Origin: an uncultured Pirellula sp. | Lineage (GTDB): Bacteria; Planctomycetota; Planctomycetia; Pirellulales; Pirellulaceae | Reading direction: 5' to 3' | Length of the DNA stretch: 64,000 nt | Assembly: GCA_903858115.1 (NCBI GenBank) | Contig: CAIOHR010000235.1 | Location: 1 to 64,000, forward strand | Shown: positions 1-9,454 of the stretch, piece by piece | Layout: each line of letters starts with the position of its first letter | How positions within the stretch are numbered: the first letter of the stretch is position 1 | Program-made: the position numbers and the translations under genes | The notes under the pieces: generated by a model | Told to the model about the DNA's origin: nothing | Databases searched by the model: none | The model's input: only the letters and a program-made list of their open reading frames with translations

Positions 1-134
1 CACTTCAAAGAGCCTTTGAACACCGGCGCTATGCCTCAAAAAATCCAAACATCACCTACCCAAGACACCAAACCAGAAAGGAATTCAAAATATTTTTGAA
101 TCAGCAATTGCCAAGGATTAAGACCGTCGCTGTC

Positions 135-175
135 CTTTTCTGTGTCCTTGTACTTTTCTGTGTCCTTGTCCTTTT
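135..175. repeat. Short tandem repeat, 18-bp units
   Basis: Two 18-bp units (135-152 and 153-170) differ only in the last base, and the first five bases of a third follow (171-175). Each unit reads CTTTTCTGTGTCCTTGT plus A or C. The array lies just downstream of the immunity-like gene. Its arms, around 107-121 and 194-207, are an imperfect inverted repeat (ATTGCCAAG / CTTGGCAAT). The complementary strand of each unit carries AAGGACA, the same string that precedes the toxin start codon at 1086. Confidence 0.8.
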
Positions 176-206
176 AATGTGCTTTTTACAAACTGATTCT
201 TGGCAA

Positions 207-644
207 TCACTTCATCACGTAGTGTCTTTCGTGCCTACGATGTGGTTCGATAGTTCCATTTCGAGTCAGTTCTTCGAGTGTTTCCTGCCAAGACTTTAGG
301 TCTTCGTTCGTTCTCTGTGTTGATTCGCAGTATTGAACCAGCCGCCAAGCATCGAAAACGTTTGGTGCATCAATGAAGCCGATATGGGCGTCCACAACGG
401 TTCTCGACTTCGGGTTTGTAAACATCACGCCAAGCCCGTGTGCCTTCGCCAACCAAGTAGTTCCATCGTCAATCGTAGTCTTTGCTGCCAAAGATTCCTC
501 AAAGTCATACTCCGACGCACCTGGACTAAGTTTGGAAACCGCCGCCGAAACCAGCTTCTCCTGTAGTGCAACATACTCGCGTATCAATTGAAGGCGTTTC
601 ATCGTTATATTGACGGATAGAGTGTTGTTAGTCGTCATAGTCAT
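207..644 (-). CDS. DUF6896-like protein, probable immunity partner
   Basis: This 145-residue soluble protein has no signal peptide or membrane segment. Its middle part (about residues 60-105) carries a pattern with KAHGLGVMF, VVDAHIGF and FDAWRLVQY, which I associate with the DUF6896 family of small proteins often found as immunity partners of polymorphic toxins; that match is from memory. It starts four bases after the stop codon of the ParB-fold gene at 649-1086, so the two must be cotranscribed. A small partner immediately downstream of a toxin tip is the usual toxin-then-immunity order. The proposed role is cytoplasmic neutralisation of the upstream protein. An alternative start two codons in is equally possible. 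The pairing is well supported; the family name is less certain. Confidence 0.6.
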   Translation of the reverse strand: MTMTTNNTLSVNITMKRLQLIREYVALQEKLVSAAVSKLSPGASEYDFEESLAAKTTIDDGTTWLAKAHGLGVMFTNPKSRTVVDAHIGFIDAPNVFDAWRLVQYCESTQRTNEDLKSWQETLEELTRNGTIEPHRRHERHYVMK

Positions 645-648
645 AGCC

Positions 649-1086
649 CTAGAATGGTAAGCCTAGTTTTTCAGCAGCTTCTGCGGCCTGCTGGAAGTAC
701 TTCCTCGCTACATCAGGTGGCAAGTCGAAAATTTCGACTGGGACGTTTTTGATTCCAGCCGACCCAGCCGCCCTCGCCCGGTGATGGCCGTCGATGATAA
801 TTTTTTTCCCGTCGATCTCGGCAATCTTTATTGGTGGGAAATCGCCGTACCCTCCCTGACCTTGCATCTCGCGTCTGAATCGCTTGATCTGGTTGCCAGT
901 AAACTCACTAGCCAACTGTCGACCCTTTAGCGTACTAACGTCAGCTATACTATTTCGGGCATGACCAATTGTATCGGCTACTTTATCGACCGCTCGAGTA
1001 GCTTTTGCAACTCTACCTGTGCTTTTTACCATACCTCCCACGAACGGTACCGAAGCAAGTAATCCAAGAGCTCCAAAAATGTGCAT
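649..1086 (-). CDS. ParB-fold toxin tip (orphan polymorphic toxin C-terminus)
   Basis: The 145-residue product has a hydrophobic, glycine-rich N-terminus (about residues 2-20, GALGLLASVPFVGGMVK) resembling the pre-toxin segment of Rhs-type polymorphic toxins. A ParB/sulfiredoxin-fold core at about 80-125 carries the motif IIIDGHHRARAA. In this fold DGHHR supports nuclease or nucleotidyl chemistry, and ParB-like domains are known as toxin tips. The delivery part (RHS repeats, secretion signal) is absent: an in-frame TAA lies two codons before the ATG and nothing upstream resembles the rest of a toxin. AAAAGGAC directly before the ATG could act as a ribosome site. It therefore looks like a detached tip kept with its partner gene at 207-644. 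It could instead be a stand-alone ParB-like regulator, which I think less likely. Confidence 0.6.
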   Translation of the reverse strand: MHIFGALGLLASVPFVGGMVKSTGRVAKATRAVDKVADTIGHARNSIADVSTLKGRQLASEFTGNQIKRFRREMQGQGGYGDFPPIKIAEIDGKKIIIDGHHRARAAGSAGIKNVPVEIFDLPPDVARKYFQQAAEAAEKLGLPF

Positions 1087-1095
1087 GTCCTTTTA
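1086..1095. repeat. Flanking direct repeat of the toxin/immunity cassette
   Basis: The ten bases TGTCCTTTTA at 1086-1095 also occur at 167-176, and both copies continue into ATGT with a one-base indel. The two copies bracket the toxin/immunity pair. A ten-base match is short and could be chance. Confidence 0.4.
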
Positions 1096-1269
1096 TGTAC
1101 GTTCTATCTGGGGCCCACATTACGCTCGAAGCTGGAAAATCCACTAAAATTGCGCAACAATCGAACGCCAACGAGACGTCGATTCGTTATGCTAATAACC
1201 TGGATATAGTACAACGCTTTGCAGGAACTCGAATATTGCATCCGAAGTTTCGGAGAATAACAAATAGCC

Positions 1270-4200
1270 ATGGGAAAATTTGAAATCGGTTTTCAGTACC
1301 CGTGGTATTTGCTGCTGCTGGTTGTGATTCCAATCACTTGGTGGTTGGGTTCCAAGTCACTTGCAGGATTGGGGCCGTGGCGTCGGTCGCTGGCCTTGAT
1401 TTTCCGCTCGTTGGTGTTGCTACTCATTGTATGCGCCATCGCGGGCGTTCAATGGATTTGGTCCAGCGAAAAGCTAACGGTCATATATTTGATCGATCAG
1501 AGCGATTCGATTCCTGTTGCCAAGCGCCAACTGATGCTCGAGTATGCGATTCAAAGCGTGAAGAGTCATCGGCGCAAAGACCGACAAGATCGTGCAGGAC
1601 TGATTGTTTTCGGACGCGAAGCATCGATTGAGATTCCACCGCTCGATGAGAATCTGCCGAACATCTCACGACCTGAGTCTTACTTTGGAAAAACGGATGC
1701 GACCAATCTCGAAAGCGCGTTGAAGCTTGCCCAAGCGAGCTTCATGGAAGACTCAGCGAAGCGTATCGTCGTATTGACCGATGGCAATCAAACATTGGGG
1801 TCAGCAGAGGCTACAGCACAACGGTTGAGCGAGAACGGCATTGGGATCGATGTTGTGCCCGTCAAACTGGATACGAGCACCGAAGTTCTCGTCGAGAAAA
1901 TCGACATTCCAGGTTACGTGCGACAAGGTCAAACGGTCGACGCGCGTGTCGTCATCAATCGCTTTAGTGCAACCGGCAAAGATGAACCGGTAGACGGACG
2001 ATTGCGTGTCCAACGGCGAATTGGAAATCAGACGGAGATTCTCGCCGATGGCCCGTACACGCTCGACAAAGATATCAACGTCGTCCCGATCCCGCACAAG
2101 ATTGAAACGAACGCAGGTTATACCTACGAGGCCGAGTTTATTCCGACGAATGAATCAAGCGACACGATAGCCCAGAACAACAAAGCCACGGCGTTCACCT
2201 ATGCGCGAGGCAAGGGCAGAGTCATGTTGATTGAAGACATCAGCCATCCCGGTGATTTCGATGCCCTGGTGCAAACCCTTCGGCGAAACGACATCGAAGT
2301 GGATGTTCGAGACACCTCAAACATGTTCTCGAGCCTTGTCGAACTCCAAAGTTATGATTCAGTGATCTTGGCGGGGACTCCTCGAACATCGGGCGAAGAA
2401 GCGACCAAAGTGGTTTCCTTCTCGAATGATCAAATCGATATGCTCGTTCAGAGTGCGCAGCAATTTGGAATGGGAATCTTGATGATCGGAGGTCCCGAAG
2501 CATTTGGTGCAGGCGGATGGACGAACTCCAAGCTTGAAGAAGCCATGCCTGTCAATTTCGCGATCAAGAATGAGAAGGTGATTGCCTCTGGGGCACTGGC
2601 GATGGTAATGCATGCCTCGGAAATGGCGGAGGGAAACCATTGGCAAAAGATGATCGGCAAAGCGGCTCTCGATGCATTGGGCCCACAAGATTATTGCGGC
2701 GTTGTTCACTACGACATGGCTGGTGACAAATGGTTGTGGGGTGATAAAACGGGAATGTCAAAAGTCGGCGAAGCCAAGTCGATCATGCGATCCAAGATCA
2801 ATCGCATGGTGCCTGGTGATATGCCAGACTTTGATTCGTCCCTGAACTTGGCATTGAAGTCTCTCAAGATCGTTCCTGCGTCGCTCAAGCACATGATTGT
2901 GATCAGCGATGGTGACCCCAGTCCGGCGACCAATGGTGTATTGAGTGGTTACAAAGCTGCTAAGGTCAAGATCTCGACCGTTGCGGTAGGGACACACGGT
3001 GCGGCTGGCCACTCCGAACTCAAACGCATTGCGACGGCCACGGGCGGTAACTATTACGTCGTGACCAATCCGAACGCACTGCCGCAGATCTTTATGCGTG
3101 AAGCGCGAAGAGTTGCCAAACCACTCGTTTTTGAGCCCGAGGGGGGCATCATCCCTTTCGTCAATCGCCCCCACGAAATCTTATCAGGGATCAGTGGGCA
3201 GTTGCCACGTATTTCCGGCTTTGTTCTGACGGAAAAAAAGGATAGCCCCCTCGTGGAAGTGCCTATTCTTTCCCCCAAACCCACCGAAGAAGACACTGCC
3301 TCAATCCTGGCAACATGGACCTATGGGCTTGGTCGTACGGCGGTTTTGACAACGGATGCCGGTCATCGTTGGGCCAAGGATTGGGCGAATGCACCCGTTT
3401 ATGATCAGTTCTTCTCGCAATTGGTACGCTGGACAATGCGTCCAACGAACGATGATGGCAAATACTCGATTGCCACCAACATCAAGGACGGCCGCGTCCA
3501 AGTGATAGTCACCGCTCTCGATGAGAACGATGGGTATGTCAACTATTTGGAGATGGGTGCGATTGCTGTTGGACCAGACCTGAAGCCGACGAACCTCACG
3601 ATGCGTCAAGTGGCACCGGGGCGTTATGTCGGAGAGCTAACACCGGACCAAGCGGGTAGTTATATGCTTAGCATCATCCCGGGTAGCAACAAGCCTCCCA
3701 TCACGACGGGTGTGACCATTCCTTTCTCGGACGAGTACCGAGTCCGGCAAGCGAATATGCGATTGCTCGAACAGCTCTCCGAGCGCAAACCGACTGGGGG
3801 TACATCGGGACTTCTCAGCGACCCGCTCGAAGCGGATTCGATGAAGGAATTGTTGGGGCAAGATTCGTATCGAACGGGATTGCCACCTGCGAAGAGTTTA
3901 CAAGACATATGGCCTATCGCGGTTTTGATAGGAGCCACTTTGTTCTTTGCTGACGTATTTGTGCGACGCGTTGCTCTGGATCTTGGATTGCCATTGCGCA
4001 TGTTGGCAGCAAAGCTTCGAGGGCGAGGCGAGTCCACATCGGATGCGGAGCGTCGCGAGCGCCTCGATCGACTGCGTTCCAGCAAATCGAATGTGGGTGA
4101 GGATCTCGATCGGCAGAAAGCCACTTTGCAGTTCGAGGAACAAATCGACAATGTTGCCGCAACGACAACCAATGCGGCTGATGCCTTTGGAGTTCAGGAA

Positions 4201-4320
4201 AAATCCAAGCTCGATCCGAGCGATTTCCAAGCCAAACCTCCGACCATGCAAGCGGACGAAGAGCAAAGCTACACTTCGCGATTGCTAGACGCGAAGCGGA
4301 AAGCCAAAAAGAACCAATGA
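1270..4320 (+). CDS. Large membrane protein with two von Willebrand A domains and a GATase-like domain
   Basis: The protein has 1016 residues. Two membrane segments (about 11-28 and 40-62) precede a first VWA domain with the metal-site motif DQSDS at 76-80. A class I glutamine-amidotransferase-like fold follows (about 315-425, with ILMIGGPEAFGAGGW), then a second VWA domain (about 440-620, with MIVISDGDPSP). A beta-rich region, one more membrane segment near 880-900 and a charged cytoplasmic tail complete it. The layout matches Bat/aerotolerance-like VWA proteins of planctomycetes, which are usually near a MoxR ATPase; none is visible here. The amidotransferase-like part has no Cys nucleophile and is probably structural. 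The likely role is cation-dependent binding of partners at the outer face of the cytoplasmic membrane. GGAG sits at 1252-1255, rather far from the ATG. Confidence 0.8.
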   Translation: MGKFEIGFQYPWYLLLLVVIPITWWLGSKSLAGLGPWRRSLALIFRSLVLLLIVCAIAGVQWIWSSEKLTVIYLIDQSDSIPVAKRQLMLEYAIQSVKSHRRKDRQDRAGLIVFGREASIEIPPLDENLPNISRPESYFGKTDATNLESALKLAQASFMEDSAKRIVVLTDGNQTLGSAEATAQRLSENGIGIDVVPVKLDTSTEVLVEKIDIPGYVRQGQTVDARVVINRFSATGKDEPVDGRLRVQRRIGNQTEILADGPYTLDKDINVVPIPHKIETNAGYTYEAEFIPTNESSDTIAQNNKATAFTYARGKGRVMLIEDISHPGDFDALVQTLRRNDIEVDVRDTSNMFSSLVELQSYDSVILAGTPRTSGEEATKVVSFSNDQIDMLVQSAQQFGMGILMIGGPEAFGAGGWTNSKLEEAMPVNFAIKNEKVIASGALAMVMHASEMAEGNHWQKMIGKAALDALGPQDYCGVVHYDMAGDKWLWGDKTGMSKVGEAKSIMRSKINRMVPGDMPDFDSSLNLALKSLKIVPASLKHMIVISDGDPSPATNGVLSGYKAAKVKISTVAVGTHGAAGHSELKRIATATGGNYYVVTNPNALPQIFMREARRVAKPLVFEPEGGIIPFVNRPHEILSGISGQLPRISGFVLTEKKDSPLVEVPILSPKPTEEDTASILATWTYGLGRTAVLTTDAGHRWAKDWANAPVYDQFFSQLVRWTMRPTNDDGKYSIATNIKDGRVQVIVTALDENDGYVNYLEMGAIAVGPDLKPTNLTMRQVAPGRYVGELTPDQAGSYMLSIIPGSNKPPITTGVTIPFSDEYRVRQANMRLLEQLSERKPTGGTSGLLSDPLEADSMKELLGQDSYRTGLPPAKSLQDIWPIAVLIGATLFFADVFVRRVALDLGLPLRMLAAKLRGRGESTSDAERRERLDRLRSSKSNVGEDLDRQKATLQFEEQIDNVAATTTNAADAFGVQEKSKLDPSDFQAKPPTMQADEEQSYTSRLLDAKRKAKKNQ

Positions 4321-4351
4321 TGCTTAACGGAGCAATGAAGGATTGCGATCT

Positions 4352-5734
4352 TTAGAACAATCGGTTGTAGCCATTCAATGCAGCGACGCGGTAAGCTTCG
4401 GCCATGGTCGGGTAATTGAACGTTGTGTTGATGAAGTACTCCAACGTGTTCAATGGCGGAGGTTGCTTCATAATGGCTTGACCGATATGCACGATCTCCG
4501 ACGCATTCGGACCGAAACAATGGACACCAAGAATCTCCAGCGTTTCGCGGTGAAACAACAGTTTGAGCATTCCAATGGCTCGGCCTGTAATCTGAGCTCT
4601 CGCTAAGCTCTTGAATTGAGACTGCCCAACTTCATAAGGGACTTTGGCTTCCGTCAGTTCGCGTTCGGTGCGCCCGATCGAACTGATTTCAGGACTGGTG
4701 TAAATCCCGGTCGGGATATCCGCCAGCTTCATGTCGCATGCGGTGCCTTCGATATGTTGTGCAGCAGCGCGGCCTTGCATGTAAGCCGCACTAGCCAAAG
4801 ATGGGTAACCGATAACATCACCGACAGCGTAGACGTTCGGACAGGTTGTAAGGAAGGACTCGTTGACTGCGATGACTCCACGCGAGTTCGCTTGCACACC
4901 GATCGAATCCAAGTGGAGCCCCTCGATGTTGCCAGAGCGACCGTTGGCCCAGAGCAAGATATCGGTTTTTACTTGTTTGCCACTTTCTAAGAACAAAACG
5001 ACTCCATCGTCACGGGGCTCGATCTTCGAGAAGTTCTCGTTGTGTCGAATAATGACACCCGACTCTCGCATTTGATAACTCAGCGCATCGATGATTTCGT
5101 CATCCAAAAACTCAAGCAATTTGGCTCGTGTGTTCACCAAGTTTACTTTGATGCCCAAGTTTCGAAACATGGATGCATATTCGCAACCGATCACCCCAGC
5201 ACCATAAATCGCAATCGACTGCGGTTTATAATTCAACTCGAGAATTGTATCGCTATCGAAGATTCGTGGGTGCGTGAAATCAACCCCTTCAGGACGAAAT
5301 GGCCTAGAGCCCGTTGCGATGACGATCGAGTCGCCACGCAAGCGTGTTTCTGTGTCGACCTCAATCGTATTGGCATCGATAAACTTCGCTTTGCCACTGT
5401 AGATGGGGACGTTGTTGCGTTCGTAGAACGTTTGCCGCATCGACACTTGTTTGGAGATAATCGATTTACTGCTTGCACGCAATTGCGCAAAGGTAGGGTT
5501 GAGGTGAACACCGAGTTCTTTCACAATGGGATTGTTCATCGCTTCCATTACGCTGTAGATGGAGAACCGAAGCGCTTTGCTCGGAATCGTGCCCCAGTGT
5601 GTGCAACCACCACCGATTTTGTCGTAGGCTTCTACGACGGCGACACGTTTACCACCCTTGGAGGCCTGCATTGCGGCCCCTTCTCCGCCGGGGCCCGTAC
5701 CAATCACGACGACATCGAATTTGTGTTCAAGCAT
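4352..5734 (-). CDS. sthA: Soluble pyridine nucleotide transhydrogenase
   Basis: The enzyme moves hydride between NADPH and NAD+ in the cytoplasm and balances the two pools. The 460-residue protein has the FAD-binding [10 protein letters not shown] near residues 12-21 and the diagnostic [14 protein letters not shown] near 42-55. In that segment the second redox cysteine of disulfide reductases is replaced, as is characteristic of SthA rather than of lipoamide dehydrogenase. An NAD(P) site ([15 protein letters not shown], about 178-192), a second FAD motif (YAVGDVIG) and the C-terminal dimerisation domain follow. Length matches the family. It is transcribed convergently with the VWA gene, with about 30 bases between them. 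A second ATG out of frame ten bases upstream opens a five-codon reading frame overlapping the start, perhaps without meaning. Confidence 0.93.
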   Translation of the reverse strand: MLEHKFDVVVIGTGPGGEGAAMQASKGGKRVAVVEAYDKIGGGCTHWGTIPSKALRFSIYSVMEAMNNPIVKELGVHLNPTFAQLRASSKSIISKQVSMRQTFYERNNVPIYSGKAKFIDANTIEVDTETRLRGDSIVIATGSRPFRPEGVDFTHPRIFDSDTILELNYKPQSIAIYGAGVIGCEYASMFRNLGIKVNLVNTRAKLLEFLDDEIIDALSYQMRESGVIIRHNENFSKIEPRDDGVVLFLESGKQVKTDILLWANGRSGNIEGLHLDSIGVQANSRGVIAVNESFLTTCPNVYAVGDVIGYPSLASAAYMQGRAAAQHIEGTACDMKLADIPTGIYTSPEISSIGRTERELTEAKVPYEVGQSQFKSLARAQITGRAIGMLKLLFHRETLEILGVHCFGPNASEIVHIGQAIMKQPPPLNTLEYFINTTFNYPTMAEAYRVAALNGYNRLF

Positions 5735-5789
5735 TGTTGACCATTTTCTCTATAGGTTGGGATAGCAGGACTCGGAGAGAAGCACGCCC

Positions 5790-6629
5790 CTACCAAGGAC
5801 GCGAGGTAATGAGCCCTTCTTCTGGACTGCTTGCGGTTGCATATAATCGTTTTGGAATGCGCCCCGACCGATAGGCCAATCGACCTGCGATCGACGCATG
5901 CTTCATCGCAGCGGCCATTCCAACTGGGTCGCGAGCGTGGGCAATTGCCGTATTGAGCAAGACTCCATCCGCACCAAGCTCAAATGCGACAGCTACATCA
6001 CTGGCTGTTCCGACTCCCGCATCGATAATGACAGGATAATCCGGATCGTCTCCTTTGAGATACTCCAATATGATGCGTAAATTATTCGGATTCAGAATCC
6101 CCTGGCCGGAGCCAATTGGAGATCCTGCAGGCATCACACTGGTCGCTCCGGCTGCCTTTAATCGAACCGCCATGATGGGATCGTCATTGGTGTAGCAAAG
6201 AACCTGGAAACCGTCATCCACAAGTCGTTTGCAAGCCTCTAGAGTTGCGATCGGATCTGGTAACAATGTTTTCGTATCGCCAAGCACTTCAAGCTTGACC
6301 CAATCAAATCCTGGGTTTTCCAAATCCCGCAAGATCTCGCGCCCGAGTCGTGCAACACGCACGGCATCGGTTGCATTGAAGCAACCCGCAGTGTTCGGCA
6401 ATAAAGTGAACTTGGTCCAATCGATATAGTCGAGAATATTTTTCCCTTCGCGGTCATACAATTTCTCGCGACGAACGGCGACGGTGACACAATCCGAGCC
6501 GCTGGTTACTAGCGAGTCTCGCATCAAATCGTTGGTATCATACTTGCCAGTTCCTACGATCAGTCGGCTCGCCAGTGTATGCGTCCCAATCTTTAATCGC
6601 GAGTCATCCGAGGTATTTGAAGTGGCCAC
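5790..6629 (-). CDS. thiG: Thiazole synthase ThiG
   Basis: ThiG makes the thiazole phosphate moiety of thiamine from deoxyxylulose 5-phosphate, dehydroglycine and the ThiS thiocarboxylate. The 279-residue TIM barrel shows [10 protein letters not shown] near the N-terminus, the conserved LLPNTAGC, the Schiff-base lysine segment WVKLEVLGD and the phosphate-binding [12 protein letters not shown] and DAGVGTASD loops. The start is GTG at 6627-6629, immediately after the TGA of thiS (TGAGTG), so translation is coupled. ThiH or ThiO, which would supply dehydroglycine, is not in the window. The C-terminal tail after [10 protein letters not shown] is slightly longer than in many homologues. Confidence 0.95.
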   Translation of the reverse strand: MATSNTSDDSRLKIGTHTLASRLIVGTGKYDTNDLMRDSLVTSGSDCVTVAVRREKLYDREGKNILDYIDWTKFTLLPNTAGCFNATDAVRVARLGREILRDLENPGFDWVKLEVLGDTKTLLPDPIATLEACKRLVDDGFQVLCYTNDDPIMAVRLKAAGATSVMPAGSPIGSGQGILNPNNLRIILEYLKGDDPDYPVIIDAGVGTASDVAVAFELGADGVLLNTAIAHARDPVGMAAAMKHASIAGRLAYRSGRIPKRLYATASSPEEGLITSRPW

Positions 6630-6833
6630 TCAGCCTCCTCCTACCAAAGTAACAACCTCGACTTTATCGCCCGTTTGCAATAGCCGGGATGCGTAGTCGG
6701 ATTTTGGAACGATGTCTAGATTCAGTTCAACAGCGCAAAACCTGGATTCGATCTTGGCGTGAGTCAACAAATCGAGAACGGTTGCCCCATCATCGATCTC
6801 TTTCGGGGCACCGTTGAATTCAATGTGGATCAT
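6630..6833 (-). CDS. thiS: Sulfur carrier protein ThiS
   Basis: This 67-residue ubiquitin-fold protein carries sulfur as a C-terminal thiocarboxylate for thiazole formation by ThiG. It begins MIHIEFNGAPKEI, has the usual hydrophobic core (TVLDLL), and ends VEVVTLVGGG. The family normally ends in Gly-Gly, so the extra Gly only extends the reactive tail. It directly precedes thiG with no intergenic space. I looked for a TPP riboswitch in the 227 bases upstream (6834-7060) and saw neither the CTGAGA element nor the ACCTGATCTGG element on this strand. Confidence 0.92.
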   Translation of the reverse strand: MIHIEFNGAPKEIDDGATVLDLLTHAKIESRFCAVELNLDIVPKSDYASRLLQTGDKVEVVTLVGGG

Positions 6834-7060
6834 CTGGCTAAATAGTAGTAGATTTCTGACGTTCGGGAGACAGAAGTATATCCGCCGTGCTCGATTCCGT
6901 CACTCGCTGAATTGCCAAAGGAATCCGCAGCAACAAATCGGCTACCTAGGCTACGAAAACCACTTAACTTGCTGGACAGCGGCTTCGCTGGTTGGTAGTG
7001 AGTCGCTATTGGGTTACAATAGGGTTTCCCACCACCACCTTCCCACCCAGATAGCATGCA

Positions 7061-9400
7061 ATGCTTAGCCATCTACAGCTTACTTGTTGCGAAATGCAAA
7101 ACGGGCTGTCCATCAGCATTCTGCCGTTCGGTGTAACAACTCTGCATCTGCGCCGATGCTGCAGCTTGTTGATTTACGTAGTCCTGTTTATCGGTCTATC
7201 GAACACGGATGCGAAGGAACCAATGGATGCAGCGGGAGTACCGTGGCATGAAGCGATTCGACAATCTGGCAACATCGATTTCGACAATGATATCGTTCCC
7301 ATCCTCACTAAAGCGGGATGCAACATGGGCACCTGTCATGCCAAAGCTGGTGGCGGCCAAAACGGCTTTGAATTGAGTTTGCTCGGCTTTGAGCCAGATC
7401 ACGACTATCTCCAAATTGTCACTCAAGGCCGAGGGCGAAGAATCTTCCCCGCCGCCCCGGAGATGAGTTTACTACTTCGAAAAGCAACAAGCGAAACTCC
7501 TCACGGAGGTGGTGCAAGACTCAAAGTCGATTCACGTGAGTATCGATTGTTGGTGGAGTGGATTCGCTGTGGCAGTCCTAGATCTCCTCAAGCCGTTGTG
7601 GCTACATCCCCAACGTCTCCTCCCGACAAAATCAAATTACAACACGTCCAAGTGTTTCCCGACGCACAACTTTTGCAACCGAATCAGAAACAGCAACTCT
7701 CCGTCGTCGCTAGTTACACCGATGGAAGCCATCGCAACGTAACCGATATTGCTCTATTCGAGTCGAACAATACTGCTTTGGCCATGGTCAACGATCAAGG
7801 GTTGGTGACCTGCGGTAGCTTGCCAGGCAGCGCGGCGATCATGGTACGTTATCAAGGGCACGTGGCTGTCTTTCGTCCAGCAGTTCCTCTCGGTCCTTCG
7901 CTAGTCGATCTACCAGCCAGCAACAATCTCGTTGACCAACAGATCTTCACAAACCTTCAGCGTCTGGGTATTCCGCCTTCCTTGCCTTGTGATGATGCCA
8001 CCTTTTTGCGCAGAGTTACGATCGACTTAACCGGTCGATTACCGAGCAACGACGAACGAGAACGCTTTTGGCAAGCTTCGAGCGAGCATCGCCGAGCCCA
8101 GTTGGTTGACGAACTATTGTTTCATCCGGACTATGCAGACTACTTTGCTAACAAATGGACCAGTCTTCTTAAAAATCGTCGCGATGACACCAATGATATG
8201 GCCGCCAATTTCGCGTTTCACGCTTGGGTCCGTGACAACTTACAATCTGGCACGCCTTACGACCAAATGGTGAAGCAACTGTTGGCCGCGACAGGGACGA
8301 TCACAACCAATCCAGCGGTCGCGTGGTACAAACGAGTGAAAACACCCAAGGAGCAATTAGAGGATATCTCGCAGTTATTTCTGGGTGTGCGATTGCAATG
8401 TGCCCAATGCCATCATCATCCATTCGAACGTTGGAGCCAAGATGACTACTACGCGCTAGCAGCATGCTTCTCTCGCGTTGGCCGCAAGCCAACTGGCGTC
8501 CAGAATGAAGACATGATCTTTCATCAACGAGGCGTCGCTGAAGCGATCAATGTTCGCAGTGGACAACAGTTGCGTCCCAAAGCCTTAGGAACCGACCTGG
8601 GCAACATCGAACCCAGCGAGGACCCACGCTTAAAGCTCGCCAATTGGATGCGAGCCCCAGACAATCCATTCTTCGCACGAGCATTAGTGAATCGTTATTG
8701 GAAACATTTTTTTCATGTGGGCCTGATCGAACCCGAAGACGATATTCGCGACACGAATCCGCCGAGTAACCCAGAGCTCTTGGCCGCTTTGGAAAAGCAC
8801 TTTGTATCCAGCGGCTTTGATCTACGGGTGCTGACGAAGATGATTGTTCTCTCGCAGGCTTACCAGCTTAGCTCGACACCCAACGAGAAGAACATCGTCG
8901 ACTCTCAAAACTATTCAAGGTTTTATCCACGTCGGCTGACCGCCGAAGTACTACTCGATTCCATTGATAAGCTTGTGGGTGCTCAAACTAGTTTTGCGAA
9001 TCTACCAGCAGGAACACGAGCCATCGCGTTGCCCGACAATAGTTACAATCGAGCTGTACCTTTCCTGAAAGTATTTGGTCGCCCGGAGAACTCTAGCGTC
9101 TGTGAGTGCGAACGTGTTCAATCCGCCAACTTGGCACAGAGTCTCCACTTGCTCAATGCAGCGGACCTGAAAGCAAAATTAGCCACGAGCGGTGGGTTTG
9201 CGGATCGATTGGCACAAAGCACAGATGAACTTTCGACGCGTTTGGAGCTGCTTTACCAATCCGCCTACTGTCGGAAACCTAGTTCCGTAGAAATTGAAAC
9301 GGTGCGCCAATTCATTACCTCTGAAAAATCCAGCAAACAGGAATTCGAAGATGTACTTTGGGCCATTATCAATTCGAAAGAATTTCTTTTCAACCACTGA
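7061..9400 (+). CDS. DUF1549/DUF1553 protein with heme-like motifs
   Basis: This is a 779-residue secreted or anchored protein of the planctomycete cytochrome-like family. A hydrophobic export segment (about 31-51) is followed by the conserved segment with CNMGTCH at 87-93, an Ig-like (BIG2) domain near 190-280, a DUF1549 domain (about 295-500) with CAQCHHHPF, and a DUF1553 domain to the end. The CxxCH motif suggests heme attachment, although the first Cys-His site has four residues between the cysteines. It is first in an operon with the genes at 9455 and 11728, the usual DUF1549-DUF1501 pairing. The biochemical role of this family is not established. The start could be Met12 instead, which would still leave the export signal intact. 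Confidence 0.85.
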   Translation: MLSHLQLTCCEMQNGLSISILPFGVTTLHLRRCCSLLIYVVLFIGLSNTDAKEPMDAAGVPWHEAIRQSGNIDFDNDIVPILTKAGCNMGTCHAKAGGGQNGFELSLLGFEPDHDYLQIVTQGRGRRIFPAAPEMSLLLRKATSETPHGGGARLKVDSREYRLLVEWIRCGSPRSPQAVVATSPTSPPDKIKLQHVQVFPDAQLLQPNQKQQLSVVASYTDGSHRNVTDIALFESNNTALAMVNDQGLVTCGSLPGSAAIMVRYQGHVAVFRPAVPLGPSLVDLPASNNLVDQQIFTNLQRLGIPPSLPCDDATFLRRVTIDLTGRLPSNDERERFWQASSEHRRAQLVDELLFHPDYADYFANKWTSLLKNRRDDTNDMAANFAFHAWVRDNLQSGTPYDQMVKQLLAATGTITTNPAVAWYKRVKTPKEQLEDISQLFLGVRLQCAQCHHHPFERWSQDDYYALAACFSRVGRKPTGVQNEDMIFHQRGVAEAINVRSGQQLRPKALGTDLGNIEPSEDPRLKLANWMRAPDNPFFARALVNRYWKHFFHVGLIEPEDDIRDTNPPSNPELLAALEKHFVSSGFDLRVLTKMIVLSQAYQLSSTPNEKNIVDSQNYSRFYPRRLTAEVLLDSIDKLVGAQTSFANLPAGTRAIALPDNSYNRAVPFLKVFGRPENSSVCECERVQSANLAQSLHLLNAADLKAKLATSGGFADRLAQSTDELSTRLELLYQSAYCRKPSSVEIETVRQFITSEKSSKQEFEDVLWAIINSKEFLFNH

Positions 9401-9454
9401 GTTTGCATGTGGAACCAACCTCAGAGAGTGGATGCAAAGGTGAATGATAGATCT

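Noticed and set aside
1096-1269. Missing N-terminal part of the toxin
   Set aside because: Reading upstream in frame gives two stops within 30 bases and no toxin-like sequence.
5042-5740. 232-codon plus-strand frame opposite sthA
   Set aside because: It is a shadow of sthA with unlikely composition.
6834-7060. TPP riboswitch upstream of thiSG
   Set aside because: The conserved elements were not found on the minus strand.
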